Origin: JBEIFW01 sp046081125
GTDB lineage: Bacteria > Actinomycetota > Acidimicrobiia > Acidimicrobiales > Ilumatobacteraceae
Direction of reading: 5' to 3'
Length of the DNA stretch: 64,000 nucleotides
Assembly: GCA_046081125.1 (NCBI GenBank)
Contig: JBJTVH010000089.1
Span: 9,565 to 73,564, forward strand
The position numbers were made by a program, and so were the translations under genes. Of this stretch, positions 7,939 through 16,389 are shown in pieces. Positions within the stretch are counted from its first letter, which is position 1; each line of letters begins with the position of its first letter. Below the pieces are notes generated by a model, which saw only the letters and a list, made by a program, of their open reading frames with translations, was not told the origin of the DNA and ran no database searches.

Positions 7939-9060
7939 ATGACGACCTGGACGGTGATCGACGAACAGGCGGTGCACACGGTCGAGGCGGGGGAGACCCT
8001 CACGGTCGATCCGGCGCTGCTCGGCTGGCAGCGCAAGCCCGAGGGCCTGTGCCGTGACGAGGTGTGCATCCCGGTGCCCGCTGGTGTCGCCACCGGCCCG
8101 ATGGACGCCGCACTGCTGGCCCGATTGCTGGGCCGGCCGCTCGTGGTCGATGTCGCCGAGCGGGTGGCCGCCTTCGGTGCGTCGGCTGCCGAGCGGGCCG
8201 ACGCCCTGCGCTCCGGGTTGGCGCCGGACTTCGCGCTCCCCGACGTCGACGGGGTCGTGCACCGGCTCAGCGACTACCGCGGGCGCAAGGTGGTGCTGTA
8301 CGCCTACGCCAGTTGGTGAGGCTGCCGAGCCGACCTGCCCGTGTGGCAGGCACTGCACACCGAACTGGCCGCCGAAGGCCTGACGGTTATCACCGTTGCG
8401 ATCGACGATTCGCTCGACGCGGCCCGCCCCTGGGTTCGCCTGGCCGGGGCGACGCATCCGAGCCTCGTCGACACCGAGCACCGGTTCGCCGACCTGTACC
8501 ACTGCGTCAACGTGCCGACGGTGCTGTGGGTCGACGAGGTGGGCCGCATCGTGCGCCCCCAAGACGTCCACTACGTGTCGACGGAGTACGCAAGCGTCAC
8601 CCGCTTCCATCCCCGTAAGCCGATCGCTGCGCTGCGAGCCTGGGTGCGCGGCGAGGCGCCGGCCTACGAGGGGTCGGTGGCGGGGGACACCAAGGTGCCG
8701 ACCGAGACCGATCAGGAAGCCCGGGCGGCGTTCGCGGTGGCGTGGTGGCTCCACCAGCACGATCGGGCCGGGGCGGCCGAGCGGTGGTTCGTGCGGGCCG
8801 GCGAGCTGGCGCCGCACGACTTCACGATCCGGCGGGGCTCGATGCCGATCCGGGGGATCGACCCGGCGGGTCCGGCGTTCTTCCAGATGGTCGCCGACTG
8901 GGCCGCCAAGGGGAACGCGTACTACCTCCCGTTGCCCGACACGGCGACCAGCCCGGACGACTTCGACCTCGAGCCGGTCGAGCAGTTCACGATGGAGCAG
9001 TTGCAGGCGCGGATCGAGTCGCAGCGAGACGCCGCGGACCGAGCCGGCCACGGCGATTGA
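7939..9060 (+). CDS. Thioredoxin-fold (AhpC/TlpA-like) redox protein with in-frame TGA, candidate selenoprotein
   Basis: Read through TGA 8317-8319 the frame gives 373 residues. The redoxin domain runs from about residue 94 to 220: LAPDFALPDVDG, KVVLYAYASW, then the TGA as residue 127, then GCRADLPVW, and later NVPTVLWVDE. In this superfamily the residue after W in 'ASWxxC' is the nucleophilic Cys, so the TGA sits exactly where Cys or Sec belongs (U-G-C). Sequence after the TGA is intact and in the same frame for 247 codons. A 6-bp hairpin starts 14 bases after the TGA, with its loop 20 bases after it, matching bacterial SECIS spacing. An N-terminal part has a further Cys pair (residues 38 and 43), and the C-terminal 130 residues are an unrecognised tail. 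Alternatives are a sequencing error or a nonsense mutation. No sel gene is in the window. Confidence 0.8.
8334..8350 (+). promoter_or_regulatory. Candidate bacterial SECIS element
   Basis: CCTGCC at 8334-8339 pairs perfectly with GGCAGG at 8345-8350 around the loop CGTGT. The loop begins 20 bases after the TGA and has G as its second base. As recalled, bacterial SECIS models need a short stem, an apical loop with G in the first two positions and about 16-37 bases from the UGA; this fits. A competing CTGCC/GGCAG pairing (8322-8326 with 8345-8349) is also possible. No folding energy was computed. Confidence 0.55.
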
Positions 9061-9096
9061 TCGGCAACGAGTGAGCGGCGCCGGCTGACCGCAATG

Positions 9097-9125
9097 GTGA
9101 TCGGGCGGGTCGCCCGCCCGATCAC
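9097..9125. terminator. Bidirectional terminator hairpin
   Basis: A perfect 13-bp stem (9097-9109 with 9113-9125) and loop TCG lie between the convergent redoxin gene and pspA. The pspA stop codon (9122-9124) is inside the stem. No T-tract follows. Confidence 0.7.
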
Positions 9126-9895
9126 GACGCCGCAGGCGGCGTGGCGGCCGGGCCCGGCTCAACGGCGGGCGCCGGGGTGAGGCCGAGCTCGGCCTTCAAC
9201 TGCGACAGACGGCTCTGCGCCTCGACGTTGAGCGTCGCCTGCTCGATCTCGAGCATGCGGTTCTCGACCGTGGTCTCCTGCAGCTCTGCGGTCGCGGTGG
9301 CCTTCGCGTAGCGCGCCTCGATCTTCTGGCGCACTTCCTCCATCGTCGGCACGTCCTGGCCCACGGTCTCGGTGAGCGAGGCCATCGCCGTGTTCATCTG
9401 CTCCTGCATCTTGGCCTGGTCGAGCTGCGACAGGAGCTTCTGGCGTTCGGCGAGCTTGCGCTGCAATTGCGCCGAGTTGTTCTGCACCGCCGCCTTGGCC
9501 TGATCGGCCGCCTGGGTGGACTGCAGGACCATCTGCTTCTGCGACTCGACGGTGCGCTCGAGCTCGATCATCCGGTTCGCCAGGGCCTCGGCGGCGACGG
9601 TGAGCTCCTGGGATTTCTTCGCATCCCCCGACTTGTCGGCGTCGGCAGCCATGATCAGCGCCTGGCGGGCGTTGCCGTTGACCTTGGTGAGCTCTTCCAT
9701 CGAACGGTTGAGCGCCAACTCCGCCTGCTTCTGGTTGGCGATCACGTTGGCGGCCTGCTCCTTGAGGCGTCGGTGCTGCTCCTGGGCCTCGGTGATCGCC
9801 TGCTCGAGCTGCACCTTGGGATCGGCCGACTCCTCGAACTTCCCGCTCAGCTTGGCGGTCATGTACTTCCACCACTTCGCGATCACCTTGAACAT
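9122..9895 (-). CDS. pspA: PspA/IM30 family envelope-stress protein
   Basis: A 257-residue, almost entirely coiled-coil protein of the PspA/Vipp1 (ESCRT-III-like) family, which binds the inner face of the membrane under stress. It opens with the amphipathic helix MFKVIAKWWKYMTAKLSG, followed by the characteristic EESADPKVQLEQAITEAQEQHR and long heptad helices. It ends in a Pro/Ala-rich tail. It lies 11 bases downstream of murJ. TAGGCT (9909-9904, overlapping the murJ stop) could be a private -10. No pspBC or PspM/PspN-like gene is adjacent. Confidence 0.88.
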   Translation of the reverse strand: MFKVIAKWWKYMTAKLSGKFEESADPKVQLEQAITEAQEQHRRLKEQAANVIANQKQAELALNRSMEELTKVNGNARQALIMAADADKSGDAKKSQELTVAAEALANRMIELERTVESQKQMVLQSTQAADQAKAAVQNNSAQLQRKLAERQKLLSQLDQAKMQEQMNTAMASLTETVGQDVPTMEEVRQKIEARYAKATATAELQETTVENRMLEIEQATLNVEAQSRLSQLKAELGLTPAPAVEPGPAATPPAAS

Positions 9896-9906
9896 GGGCG
9901 GCGAGC

Positions 9907-11490
9907 CTACCGAGCGTGCAGGCGCAAACGGATCGCAGCCTCCCGGAGCTCGGGGGCGCGCAGCACCGCGAGACAGACGAGATACACCACCACGCCGAGC
10001 GGGACCCCGACGACGAGCCGGGCCAGGGCACCACCGCCGGTCGGCCCGCCGAAGCTCGACGTCGTGAGCCAGACGATCTCGGCCATGACGAGCGCAGCCA
10101 GGCCGAGGCGGCCGGCGCTGCCGAGGACGCGACGCACCGGCACGCCGGGAAGCTTGCGGGCGAGGATCGCGAGCGCACCGACGGAACTGATCCCGTAGGC
10201 GATCGTGAAGGACCAGGCGAGTCCGGGAACGCCGAACGTGCCGACGAGGGCGACGCCGAGGATGATGTTGAGCGCGTTCTCGAACGCGTTGATCACGAAC
10301 GGCGTCCGGGTGTCGGCGTGGGTGGTGAAGCCGCGCAGCACGAACAGGTAGGCCGCGACGGCGCCGACGCCCCACGCAAAGCCCGTCAGCGTCGCACCGG
10401 TGATCTCGGCGTCGGCGGCGTCGAAGGCGCCGGCCTGGAGCAGGGTCGACACGAGCGGTCGGGCGAGCACGGCCAGTCCGAAGCCGGCGGGGAGCATCAC
10501 GGCGAGAAGCAGGCGCAGACCCTGCTCGAAACGGGCGAGGAACCGGGCCTTGTCGCGAGCGGCGCGGGCGCGCGCGAGCTCGGGCGTGAAGGTGGTGATC
10601 ACCGACATGGCGAGCAGACCGATCGGCACCTGGGCCAACAGGAACGCCACCTGGTACGCCGTCACCCCGAAGCTGCCGGGCCGGGCCAGGACGGTCATCG
10701 CATAGAGGGCGAGCTGGTTCGCGACGACGTACCCGATCGTCCACCCCGACAGGCGCAGCACCTCCCGCACGGCCGGGTGGTGGCGATCGGGGCGGAAGCG
10801 GACCACGATGCCGTTGCGCCGCAACGACACGAGCAGCACCCCGGCCATCAGGACGATCCCGGCCGTCGTGGGGGCCGCGAGCAACCAGCGCAGCGTCGGA
10901 TCCAGGGCGGCAAGGGCGAGATCGCGGGGCGTGGTGCCCACGACGGCCGCCAGCGCCGCCAGGCCGGCGATACCGACGACGTTGTTCGCCACCGGCGCCC
11001 ATGCCGCAGCGAAGAAGTGGCCGTGCGCGTTCAGCAACGCCGAGGCGAGGAACGTCAGCGAGTAGAAGAAGACCTGCGGCAGGAACACCACGGCGAGGAA
11101 CGTCATGGTGCCCACGAGGCGGTCCCGGTCCACGGTCTCCGGGCTGGTCACGGTGTACAGCCGAACCAGCAGCGGGGAGACGATCACCGCGACGACGGTC
11201 AACACGGCCGACGCGACGGCCGCGACCGAGAACACCGCACTGGTCGCCTCGGAATCGCCGTCGGTGGCGTGCCGGGTGAACAGCGGCACGAGCGTGGCTG
11301 CGAGCACACCGCCCAGCACGAGTTCGTACAGCACGTTGGGCAGGTTGTTCGCCGTCGTGAACGCGTCGGCGAGGTCGTTGGCGACGATCTGGACCAGGAA
11401 CCCGAAGCGGACCAGACCGCTCAGCCGGCTGAGCAGGGTGCCGGTGGCGACGACGAGGTTCGCGCGCGCCAGGCCGCCTCGGGCCGTCAC
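9907..11490 (-). CDS. murJ: Lipid II flippase MurJ (MviN family)
   Basis: A polytopic MOP-superfamily protein of 527 residues with about 14 hydrophobic segments. It flips lipid-linked peptidoglycan precursor across the membrane. Family features are the N-terminal RANLVVATGTLLSRLSGLVR, DAFTTANNLPNVLYELVLGG, and the NLPN plus PLF sequence with conserved charged residues. There is no C-terminal kinase-like domain such as the one in mycobacterial MviN. Its GTG start overlaps the stop of the upstream membrane-protein gene (GTGA). Confidence 0.9.
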   Translation of the reverse strand: MTARGGLARANLVVATGTLLSRLSGLVRFGFLVQIVANDLADAFTTANNLPNVLYELVLGGVLAATLVPLFTRHATDGDSEATSAVFSVAAVASAVLTVVAVIVSPLLVRLYTVTSPETVDRDRLVGTMTFLAVVFLPQVFFYSLTFLASALLNAHGHFFAAAWAPVANNVVGIAGLAALAAVVGTTPRDLALAALDPTLRWLLAAPTTAGIVLMAGVLLVSLRRNGIVVRFRPDRHHPAVREVLRLSGWTIGYVVANQLALYAMTVLARPGSFGVTAYQVAFLLAQVPIGLLAMSVITTFTPELARARAARDKARFLARFEQGLRLLLAVMLPAGFGLAVLARPLVSTLLQAGAFDAADAEITGATLTGFAWGVGAVAAYLFVLRGFTTHADTRTPFVINAFENALNIILGVALVGTFGVPGLAWSFTIAYGISSVGALAILARKLPGVPVRRVLGSAGRLGLAALVMAEIVWLTTSSFGGPTGGGALARLVVGVPLGVVVYLVCLAVLRAPELREAAIRLRLHAR

Positions 11491-12242
11491 GCCCCACCCG
11501 TCGCCGGCCGGCCGCTCGCTTCCTCGAGAGCCTGCCGGAGCGATTCGAGTTCACCGACGAGATGGTCCACGTCGGTGCCCAGCCCGGAGAGACTCGGATC
11601 CTCGCCTTGGCCGATCGAGAGTTCCACCGCACGGGCGACGAGCTCGTCGAGTCGGGCGTCGAGCAGCCGCAAGCGGGAACGGCCGTCCTCGGAGGCTGCA
11701 GCGAGCCGGGCTGCGGTGGCCAGTTGCGATTCGAGGGCTTCGAGGGTCCGGGTCGTGGATTCGCCGGGCGGCAACGCCCGAGCGGCGGCCAACTCACGGC
11801 GGACCCGCGTCGGGTCGAGCCGGCCGAGGGCGACATCGATGCTGTGACCGTGTGTCGCAACCCGGCGGCACTCCTCGACGCTCGCATCGATGCCGTCACC
11901 GAGGGCACGCAGCCGGTCCTGCAACGGGCCGGGCACCACGGCGTCGACCGTCGAGCGGTAGCGGGCCGCAGCCGCTGCCGCCTCCACCACGAACCCCCGC
12001 CACGGCTCCGACAACGCCCCCGGACCGGGCAGTCGGGGCCGGCGCGGCGCCCGGGGCAACCCGACGAGGACTCGCAAGGACCACGCGCCGAGCGCAGCGA
12101 CCACGGCGAGGTACACCGGGATCCCGACGGCGAGCGTGACCGCCGCAGCGGCGCCCGCGGCGAGGATGCCGGACGGCGCCATCATCGCCTCGGCGCCGGC
12201 GCGGGTCAGCAGCCGGTCCTTCAGTCCGATGCGGGTGGCCAC
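11487..12242 (-). CDS. Membrane-anchored coiled-coil protein of unknown function
   Basis: A 251-residue protein. Residues 20-60 form two hydrophobic segments (ILAAGAAAAVTLAVGIPVYL and VVAALGAWSLRVLVGL). The rest is a charged, helix-rich cytoplasmic domain with heptad-like Leu/Ala spacing. No family is recognised. It lies between the VWA lipoprotein gene (14-base gap) and murJ (4-base overlap), so it is co-expressed with them and probably acts in the envelope (inference). Confidence 0.7.
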   Translation of the reverse strand: MATRIGLKDRLLTRAGAEAMMAPSGILAAGAAAAVTLAVGIPVYLAVVAALGAWSLRVLVGLPRAPRRPRLPGPGALSEPWRGFVVEAAAAAARYRSTVDAVVPGPLQDRLRALGDGIDASVEECRRVATHGHSIDVALGRLDPTRVRRELAAARALPPGESTTRTLEALESQLATAARLAAASEDGRSRLRLLDARLDELVARAVELSIGQGEDPSLSGLGTDVDHLVGELESLRQALEEASGRPATGGA

Positions 12243-12256
12243 GAATGCCGATCGTG

Positions 12257-14086
12257 TCAGAAGTTCGACACGACGGCGGTGAACACCTGCTCGATCGTCG
12301 CCGGATTCGACGCGTCGTAGGCAGCTGCGTTCGACGCCTCGGCGATCCGGCGCAGGATCGTGAGGTCGGCGTCCTTGCCGTAGCCGATGGTGAACACACG
12401 CACGGGGGTGGTGCGGGCTCCCTCCGCACCGACCTGAAGCTCCTGCACGAGCCCGTTGAGCTGGGCGGTGTCGTCGTTGCGGTTGCCGTCCTCGTTCCGG
12501 CCGTCGGTGAGCAACACCACCGCATTGATCTTCGCAGCGTTGTAGGCGTCAACCATCTTGGTGTACGCCGACGCCGTCACGTCATACAGCGGGGTGCCTT
12601 GCACCGGCACCAGGGCGCGGATGCGGGCACGCAAGGTCTCACGGTTGGCGCCGACCGGGTTGACGGGCACCAGGTCCAGCCATTGCTCCTGCGCGTTGCG
12701 GGTCAGGCCCGTAGAGAAGATCCGCAGGCCGACTTCGTCTTCGTCCTTGAACTGTTGGAGCGAGGTGATCGCAGCGCGTTTGGCGAGGTCGAGCTTCGAT
12801 TCCGACCCACCCGGTACGGTGGGCTCCCCCATGGAGCCCGACACGTCGAGTACCAGCAGGACGCGAGCCGCCTTGCGCTGCTGGGCCCACCGGTCGAGCA
12901 CCTTGGCCAGCACCGCCGGTTGCGGCACCTCGAGCACCGAACCCGGCCGGCTGGGGTCGACGCCGTTGGCGGTCACGATCGGCGCGCCGAGCGCAACGGC
13001 CGGGTTACCGGGCCGGAACCCGCCGGCGAGCACCTTGGTCTGGTTCTCGGGGCGCAGCACGAACTCCTGGAACACGCTGGCGGCCTTCTTGGCCGCCGGC
13101 GTCACCCACGGCGCGTCGAGGATGAAGAAGGGGTTGTCGCTGTAGAGCGTCCCCTCTTTCGGGTAGACGGCGACGAGGGGCACCTTGGGGGGACGTGCCA
13201 CCTCACCGGGATCGAGGATGCCGTCGGGGTTGCCCGAATTGTAGTCGAGGATCGACTTCTCCTCGATGGCGACGGCCGAGGCGTAGGTCAATGCGGTGCC
13301 ACGGGCGTCGGCGCGGTACCAGTTGTTGAGGAACGTGAGAGTGGTGTCGCCGTAGTGGACCACCGCCGACTCGACCCCGCGGGCGAAGGCGTCGACCTCC
13401 GGGCGGTCGAGGTCCTCTGCGGTGAGATCGCGGGACTTGCCGGTCGCGGCGTAGTACTGGGCGACGGTGAAGTTCAGCCCGCTCGTGGAGAAGTTCGGGT
13501 TGGTCTTGCCGAGCCGGAACGGGCCCCACTCGGGATGGCCGAACCGGGCCCAGCCCTGCGGATCCTTTGCGAGTTCGACGATGTCGGCGAAGCCGACCGG
13601 CGTGCCCGGATACCCGAGCGCATCGGCCATCGGCTTGGGCATCGCGATCACGAGCGGCGTGATCATGAACGGGCGGGCGGGCGGCGCGACGGTCCGACCG
13701 GTGCGCTGGTTCACGATCGCGCCCCACCCCGACGCTGCGGGCGACCACACGACCGGCTGGTTGCCGTTGGTGGCCGGGTCGGGCCACCCGTCGACCAGCA
13801 GTTGGGCCGCTGCGCCCGACGACTTGCGCTGCGGCCGGGCGACGATGCACCCCGAGGACGGCTTTGCGTCCTTGCTCGCGTTGAACGCTCGGGCGAGCTC
13901 GGTCAGGAGCGTGAACTTCTCGGGGCTGACGACGACGTCGAGCGCCGTGCACTTGCCGGCGTCGACCTTCGACAGGTCGCCCGAGCCCTGCACCGTCGCC
14001 GTCTCCGAGGTGCCGCTGCAGGCCCCGGCGGCGAGGGTGGCAACGGCGGCCAGGACGGTCCATCGGTGGCGGCGTGATGCGGTCAT
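12257..14086 (-). CDS. Lipoprotein with solute-binding-like and VWA domains
   Basis: A 609-residue exported lipoprotein. The signal peptide ends TLAAGAC, followed by a mature Cys about residue 23. Residues 30-390 resemble a periplasmic solute-binding protein (KFTLLTELARAFN, ATNGNQPVVWSPAASGW, SGLNFTVAQYYAATG). Residues 410-600 are a von Willebrand A domain with an intact MIDAS: DVSGSMGEP, T in VQGTPLYD and LLTDGRNEDG. The substrate is unknown. ATG 14086 is preferred over an earlier in-frame start because it places the signal peptide correctly and follows the upstream stop by four bases. Confidence 0.85.
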   Translation of the reverse strand: MTASRRHRWTVLAAVATLAAGACSGTSETATVQGSGDLSKVDAGKCTALDVVVSPEKFTLLTELARAFNASKDAKPSSGCIVARPQRKSSGAAAQLLVDGWPDPATNGNQPVVWSPAASGWGAIVNQRTGRTVAPPARPFMITPLVIAMPKPMADALGYPGTPVGFADIVELAKDPQGWARFGHPEWGPFRLGKTNPNFSTSGLNFTVAQYYAATGKSRDLTAEDLDRPEVDAFARGVESAVVHYGDTTLTFLNNWYRADARGTALTYASAVAIEEKSILDYNSGNPDGILDPGEVARPPKVPLVAVYPKEGTLYSDNPFFILDAPWVTPAAKKAASVFQEFVLRPENQTKVLAGGFRPGNPAVALGAPIVTANGVDPSRPGSVLEVPQPAVLAKVLDRWAQQRKAARVLLVLDVSGSMGEPTVPGGSESKLDLAKRAAITSLQQFKDEDEVGLRIFSTGLTRNAQEQWLDLVPVNPVGANRETLRARIRALVPVQGTPLYDVTASAYTKMVDAYNAAKINAVVLLTDGRNEDGNRNDDTAQLNGLVQELQVGAEGARTTPVRVFTIGYGKDADLTILRRIAEASNAAAYDASNPATIEQVFTAVVSNF

Positions 14087-14090
14087 GGGG

Positions 14091-14942
14091 TCATCCCTTG
14101 GTCCAGGCCAGTTGAAGTCCGTACGCGATGTCACCCGACGGCATACCGGCAGAGGCGCTCGGCGGGCGCCCCGCTGCGGCCGCAGCGCTCAGCACCCGGC
14201 CTGGCGCCGGCCCGCTCGAGGCGACCACGACACCGGCGCGCACTGCCGGCGTCGGGACGGCGATCGCAGCGGGTGAGGTCGGCCCGGCGAGGCCAGCGAC
14301 GGTGCGATAGGTGCCCGGGAACAGCGTGAGGATGTCGACCGCGGCGGCGTCCTGGTTCGGCGGCGAAGGTTTGCGCAACTTGATCCCGGCGATGCCGTCG
14401 CGCACCACCGGGTCGGTGGCACCGACCGTTGCGATGTCGGCCCCGGCGAGGCCGGTCGCGAGGGCGATCAGGACCGCCGGCCCGGCGCCGCTGGAAGCAG
14501 GGTCGTCGAGGCCGAGGCCGGGAAGGCCGGCCACGCAGGTCCAGGTCGGGGTCGCACCGCACGTCTGCACGGCGCCGAACATCGCCACGTCGAGACCCGC
14601 GACGACGGTCGACGTCGAGAGCCGGGGCAGGCGATCGGCGGCGCGGCGTCGTGCTTCGACAATCGCCGGCCACGGTTCGAGCGTCACCCAGACGATCGGG
14701 GCGGTCCCGTCGTCAGCGACGAGCCGCTCGGCCGTGGTACCTGCCGGCTCGACGAACACGGTGGCGCCATCGCTGCGCAGCGCGTCGCATGCTGCCATGA
14801 CCTCGAACGCACACACCACCGGGCTCGACGCCAGCAGCGCGGCCCCTGACGAGGCGTCGGCGCCGTCCCGGCCCCGCCACCACACGGCGCCGGCGATCAT
14901 GGCCACGGCGGCCAGCACGGCGGCGATGCGCTTGGCGACCAC
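14091..14942 (-). CDS. Exported protein of unknown function, binding-protein-like
   Basis: A 283-residue protein with an uncleaved or cleavable N-terminal hydrophobic helix (IAAVLAAVAMIAGAVWW) followed by an extracytoplasmic domain. The mature part has four Cys residues in two pairs (VVCAFEVMAACDA; QTCGATPTWTC), suggesting disulfides. Segments such as PIVWVTLEPWPAIVEARRR resemble degenerate solute-binding proteins, but the family is not recognised. It starts at GTG 14942, 6 bases after a TAACCT element, and is followed four bases later by the VWA lipoprotein gene. Confidence 0.7.
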   Translation of the reverse strand: MVAKRIAAVLAAVAMIAGAVWWRGRDGADASSGAALLASSPVVCAFEVMAACDALRSDGATVFVEPAGTTAERLVADDGTAPIVWVTLEPWPAIVEARRRAADRLPRLSTSTVVAGLDVAMFGAVQTCGATPTWTCVAGLPGLGLDDPASSGAGPAVLIALATGLAGADIATVGATDPVVRDGIAGIKLRKPSPPNQDAAAVDILTLFPGTYRTVAGLAGPTSPAAIAVPTPAVRAGVVVASSGPAPGRVLSAAAAAGRPPSASAGMPSGDIAYGLQLAWTKG

Positions 14943-14948
14943 GACGTC

Positions 14949-14954
14949 AGGTTA
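14949..14954 (-). promoter_or_regulatory. -10 element (TAACCT) before the exported-protein gene
   Basis: On the reverse strand TAACCT is followed by GACGTC and then the GTG start at 14942. It falls 12 bases downstream of the AAA+ gene stop and could start an internal transcript for the envelope operon. Confidence 0.45.
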
Positions 14955-14965
14955 CGCGCCGGTGC

Positions 14966-16333
14966 TTACCGCACCGCCGCGGCGCGCACGTCGTCGGCCT
15001 CGAGCGTCGTCAGTTGCTCGTCGGTCGGGGCCTCGATCGTGACGAGTCGAGAGGCGTGGGCGGCGATGGTTCGCTCGAACAGGTTGCGCACGAACCGGGC
15101 GTTGCCGAAGCCTCGGCCGCGCTCGACGGCGGCGATCGTCGTGCGCACGGCGGCGAGTGCGTCGGGTGTCGGGAGGTAGCGCTGCTTGGCCCCGAGACGC
15201 TCGAAGATCGCCACCAACTCGTCGTCGGTGTAGTCCGGGAAGTGGACGGTGCGGTCGAAGCGGCTGCGCAGGCCGGGGTTGGTCTCGACGAAGGCGGCCA
15301 TCTCCTCCGGGTATCCGGCTGCGATCACGGCGAGGTCCGCGCGATGGTCCTCCATGAGCTTGACGAGCGTGTCGATCGCCTCCCGGCCGAAGTCATTGTC
15401 ACCGCCACGGGCGAGGGCGTACGCCTCGTCGATGAGCAGTACCCCGCCCACGGCCGACTCGATCACCTCGCGGGTGCGGATCGCGGTCTGGCCGATGTAG
15501 CCCGCCACCAGACGCGACCGGTCCACCTCGACGAGTTGGCCGCGCGAGACGACCTCCAGCGACCGGTACATCTGGCCGAGCAGCCGGGCCACCGTGGTCT
15601 TCCCCGTCCCCGGGTTGCCGGTGAACACGAGGTGATGGCTGGTCTCGACGACCGGCAGGCCCCGCTCGGCGCGCAGGTGACCGATCCGCAGCAGGTCGAC
15701 GAGCAGCCGGACTTCCCGCTTCACCGGCGCGAGGCCGACGAGCGCATCGAGCTCGGCGAGAACCTCCTCGAGTGGGCGCACCGGGTCGGCAGGGGACGGG
15801 GCCGCCGGCGTCGCAACACCGGCGCCGGTCGTGGTGGTCGAGCCGCCCGGTGCTTCGGGGCGGGGTGGGGGCGCAACCCGTTCCCAGGTGTGACGCATCC
15901 GGTCGATCGCGCCGATCTCGGCCGGCGACGGCACCCGGTCGAGCGCTGCCGTGCGGTAGGCGAGCGCGAGCCCCAGGCGCCGGTAGGTCGCTGCGGCGCC
16001 GGTCCCGAGCGTGCGGTCGGCCTCGGCCAGCACCGCCAGCAGCGCCGAGGGGGCCGAAGCCCACTCGCTGCGCCCGTCGAACAGCGATCCGGCCCGCAAG
16101 TCGGCTGGCGTTGCCCGTTCGAGAGAGCCGCCGAGCCGGCCGGCGAAGGCGCCCAGGTAGGCGAGGAGCTCGTCGTCGGTGAGTCGTCCGTCGGCTGCGA
16201 GGACGCAGGCGACGAGGTCGGCGGCCTCGAGGCCGAGGTCGGCCTCGGTGATCGAGCGGCCCCCGAGGTCGGCCAGCTCGGTGCGCAGGCCGCCGACGAA
16301 GGCGGCGACCTCGGGTTCGAGCGGGCCGGACAC
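14966..16333 (-). CDS. AAA+ ATPase, CbbX/SpoVK-like, with N-terminal TerB-like domain
   Basis: 455 residues from GTG 16333. The start is chosen because TAGTGT ends 8 bases upstream; GTG 16345 is the in-frame alternative. Residues 1-150 are helical with an acidic ADGRLTDDELLAYLGAF stretch like tellurite-resistance TerB domains (weak recognition). Residues 200-455 are a CbbX/SpoVK-type AAA+ module: Walker A FTGNPGTGKTTVARLLG, Walker B GVLLIDEAYAL, sensor-like VIAAGYPEEM and arginine finger NPGLRSRF. Such ATPases remodel protein complexes. It heads the reverse-strand envelope operon. Confidence 0.85.
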   Translation of the reverse strand: MSGPLEPEVAAFVGGLRTELADLGGRSITEADLGLEAADLVACVLAADGRLTDDELLAYLGAFAGRLGGSLERATPADLRAGSLFDGRSEWASAPSALLAVLAEADRTLGTGAAATYRRLGLALAYRTAALDRVPSPAEIGAIDRMRHTWERVAPPPRPEAPGGSTTTTGAGVATPAAPSPADPVRPLEEVLAELDALVGLAPVKREVRLLVDLLRIGHLRAERGLPVVETSHHLVFTGNPGTGKTTVARLLGQMYRSLEVVSRGQLVEVDRSRLVAGYIGQTAIRTREVIESAVGGVLLIDEAYALARGGDNDFGREAIDTLVKLMEDHRADLAVIAAGYPEEMAAFVETNPGLRSRFDRTVHFPDYTDDELVAIFERLGAKQRYLPTPDALAAVRTTIAAVERGRGFGNARFVRNLFERTIAAHASRLVTIEAPTDEQLTTLEADDVRAAAVR

Positions 16334-16341
16334 CGACGGTG

Positions 16342-16347
16342 ACACTA
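16342..16347 (-). promoter_or_regulatory. -10 element (TAGTGT) of the AAA+ operon
   Basis: On the reverse strand TAGTGT is followed by 8 bases and GTG 16333. The divergent MoxR promoter lies 31 bases away. Confidence 0.5.
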
Positions 16348-16377
16348 GGCGTTTGAACTGCGGTGGAACCCGACCGG

Positions 16378-16383
16378 TAGGGT
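16378..16383 (+). promoter_or_regulatory. -10 element (TAGGGT) of the MoxR-VWA operon
   Basis: CCGGTAGGGT followed by CCGGCC and ATG 16390. TTGAAC at 16353-16358, 19 bases upstream, is a possible -35 element. Confidence 0.6.
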
Positions 16384-16389
16384 CCGGCC

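Noticed and set aside
8317..8319. Simple nonsense pseudogene at the redoxin gene
   Set aside because: Considered, but the downstream 246 codons keep frame, composition and family motifs, and the stop falls exactly on the catalytic residue; kept only as an alternative to Sec.
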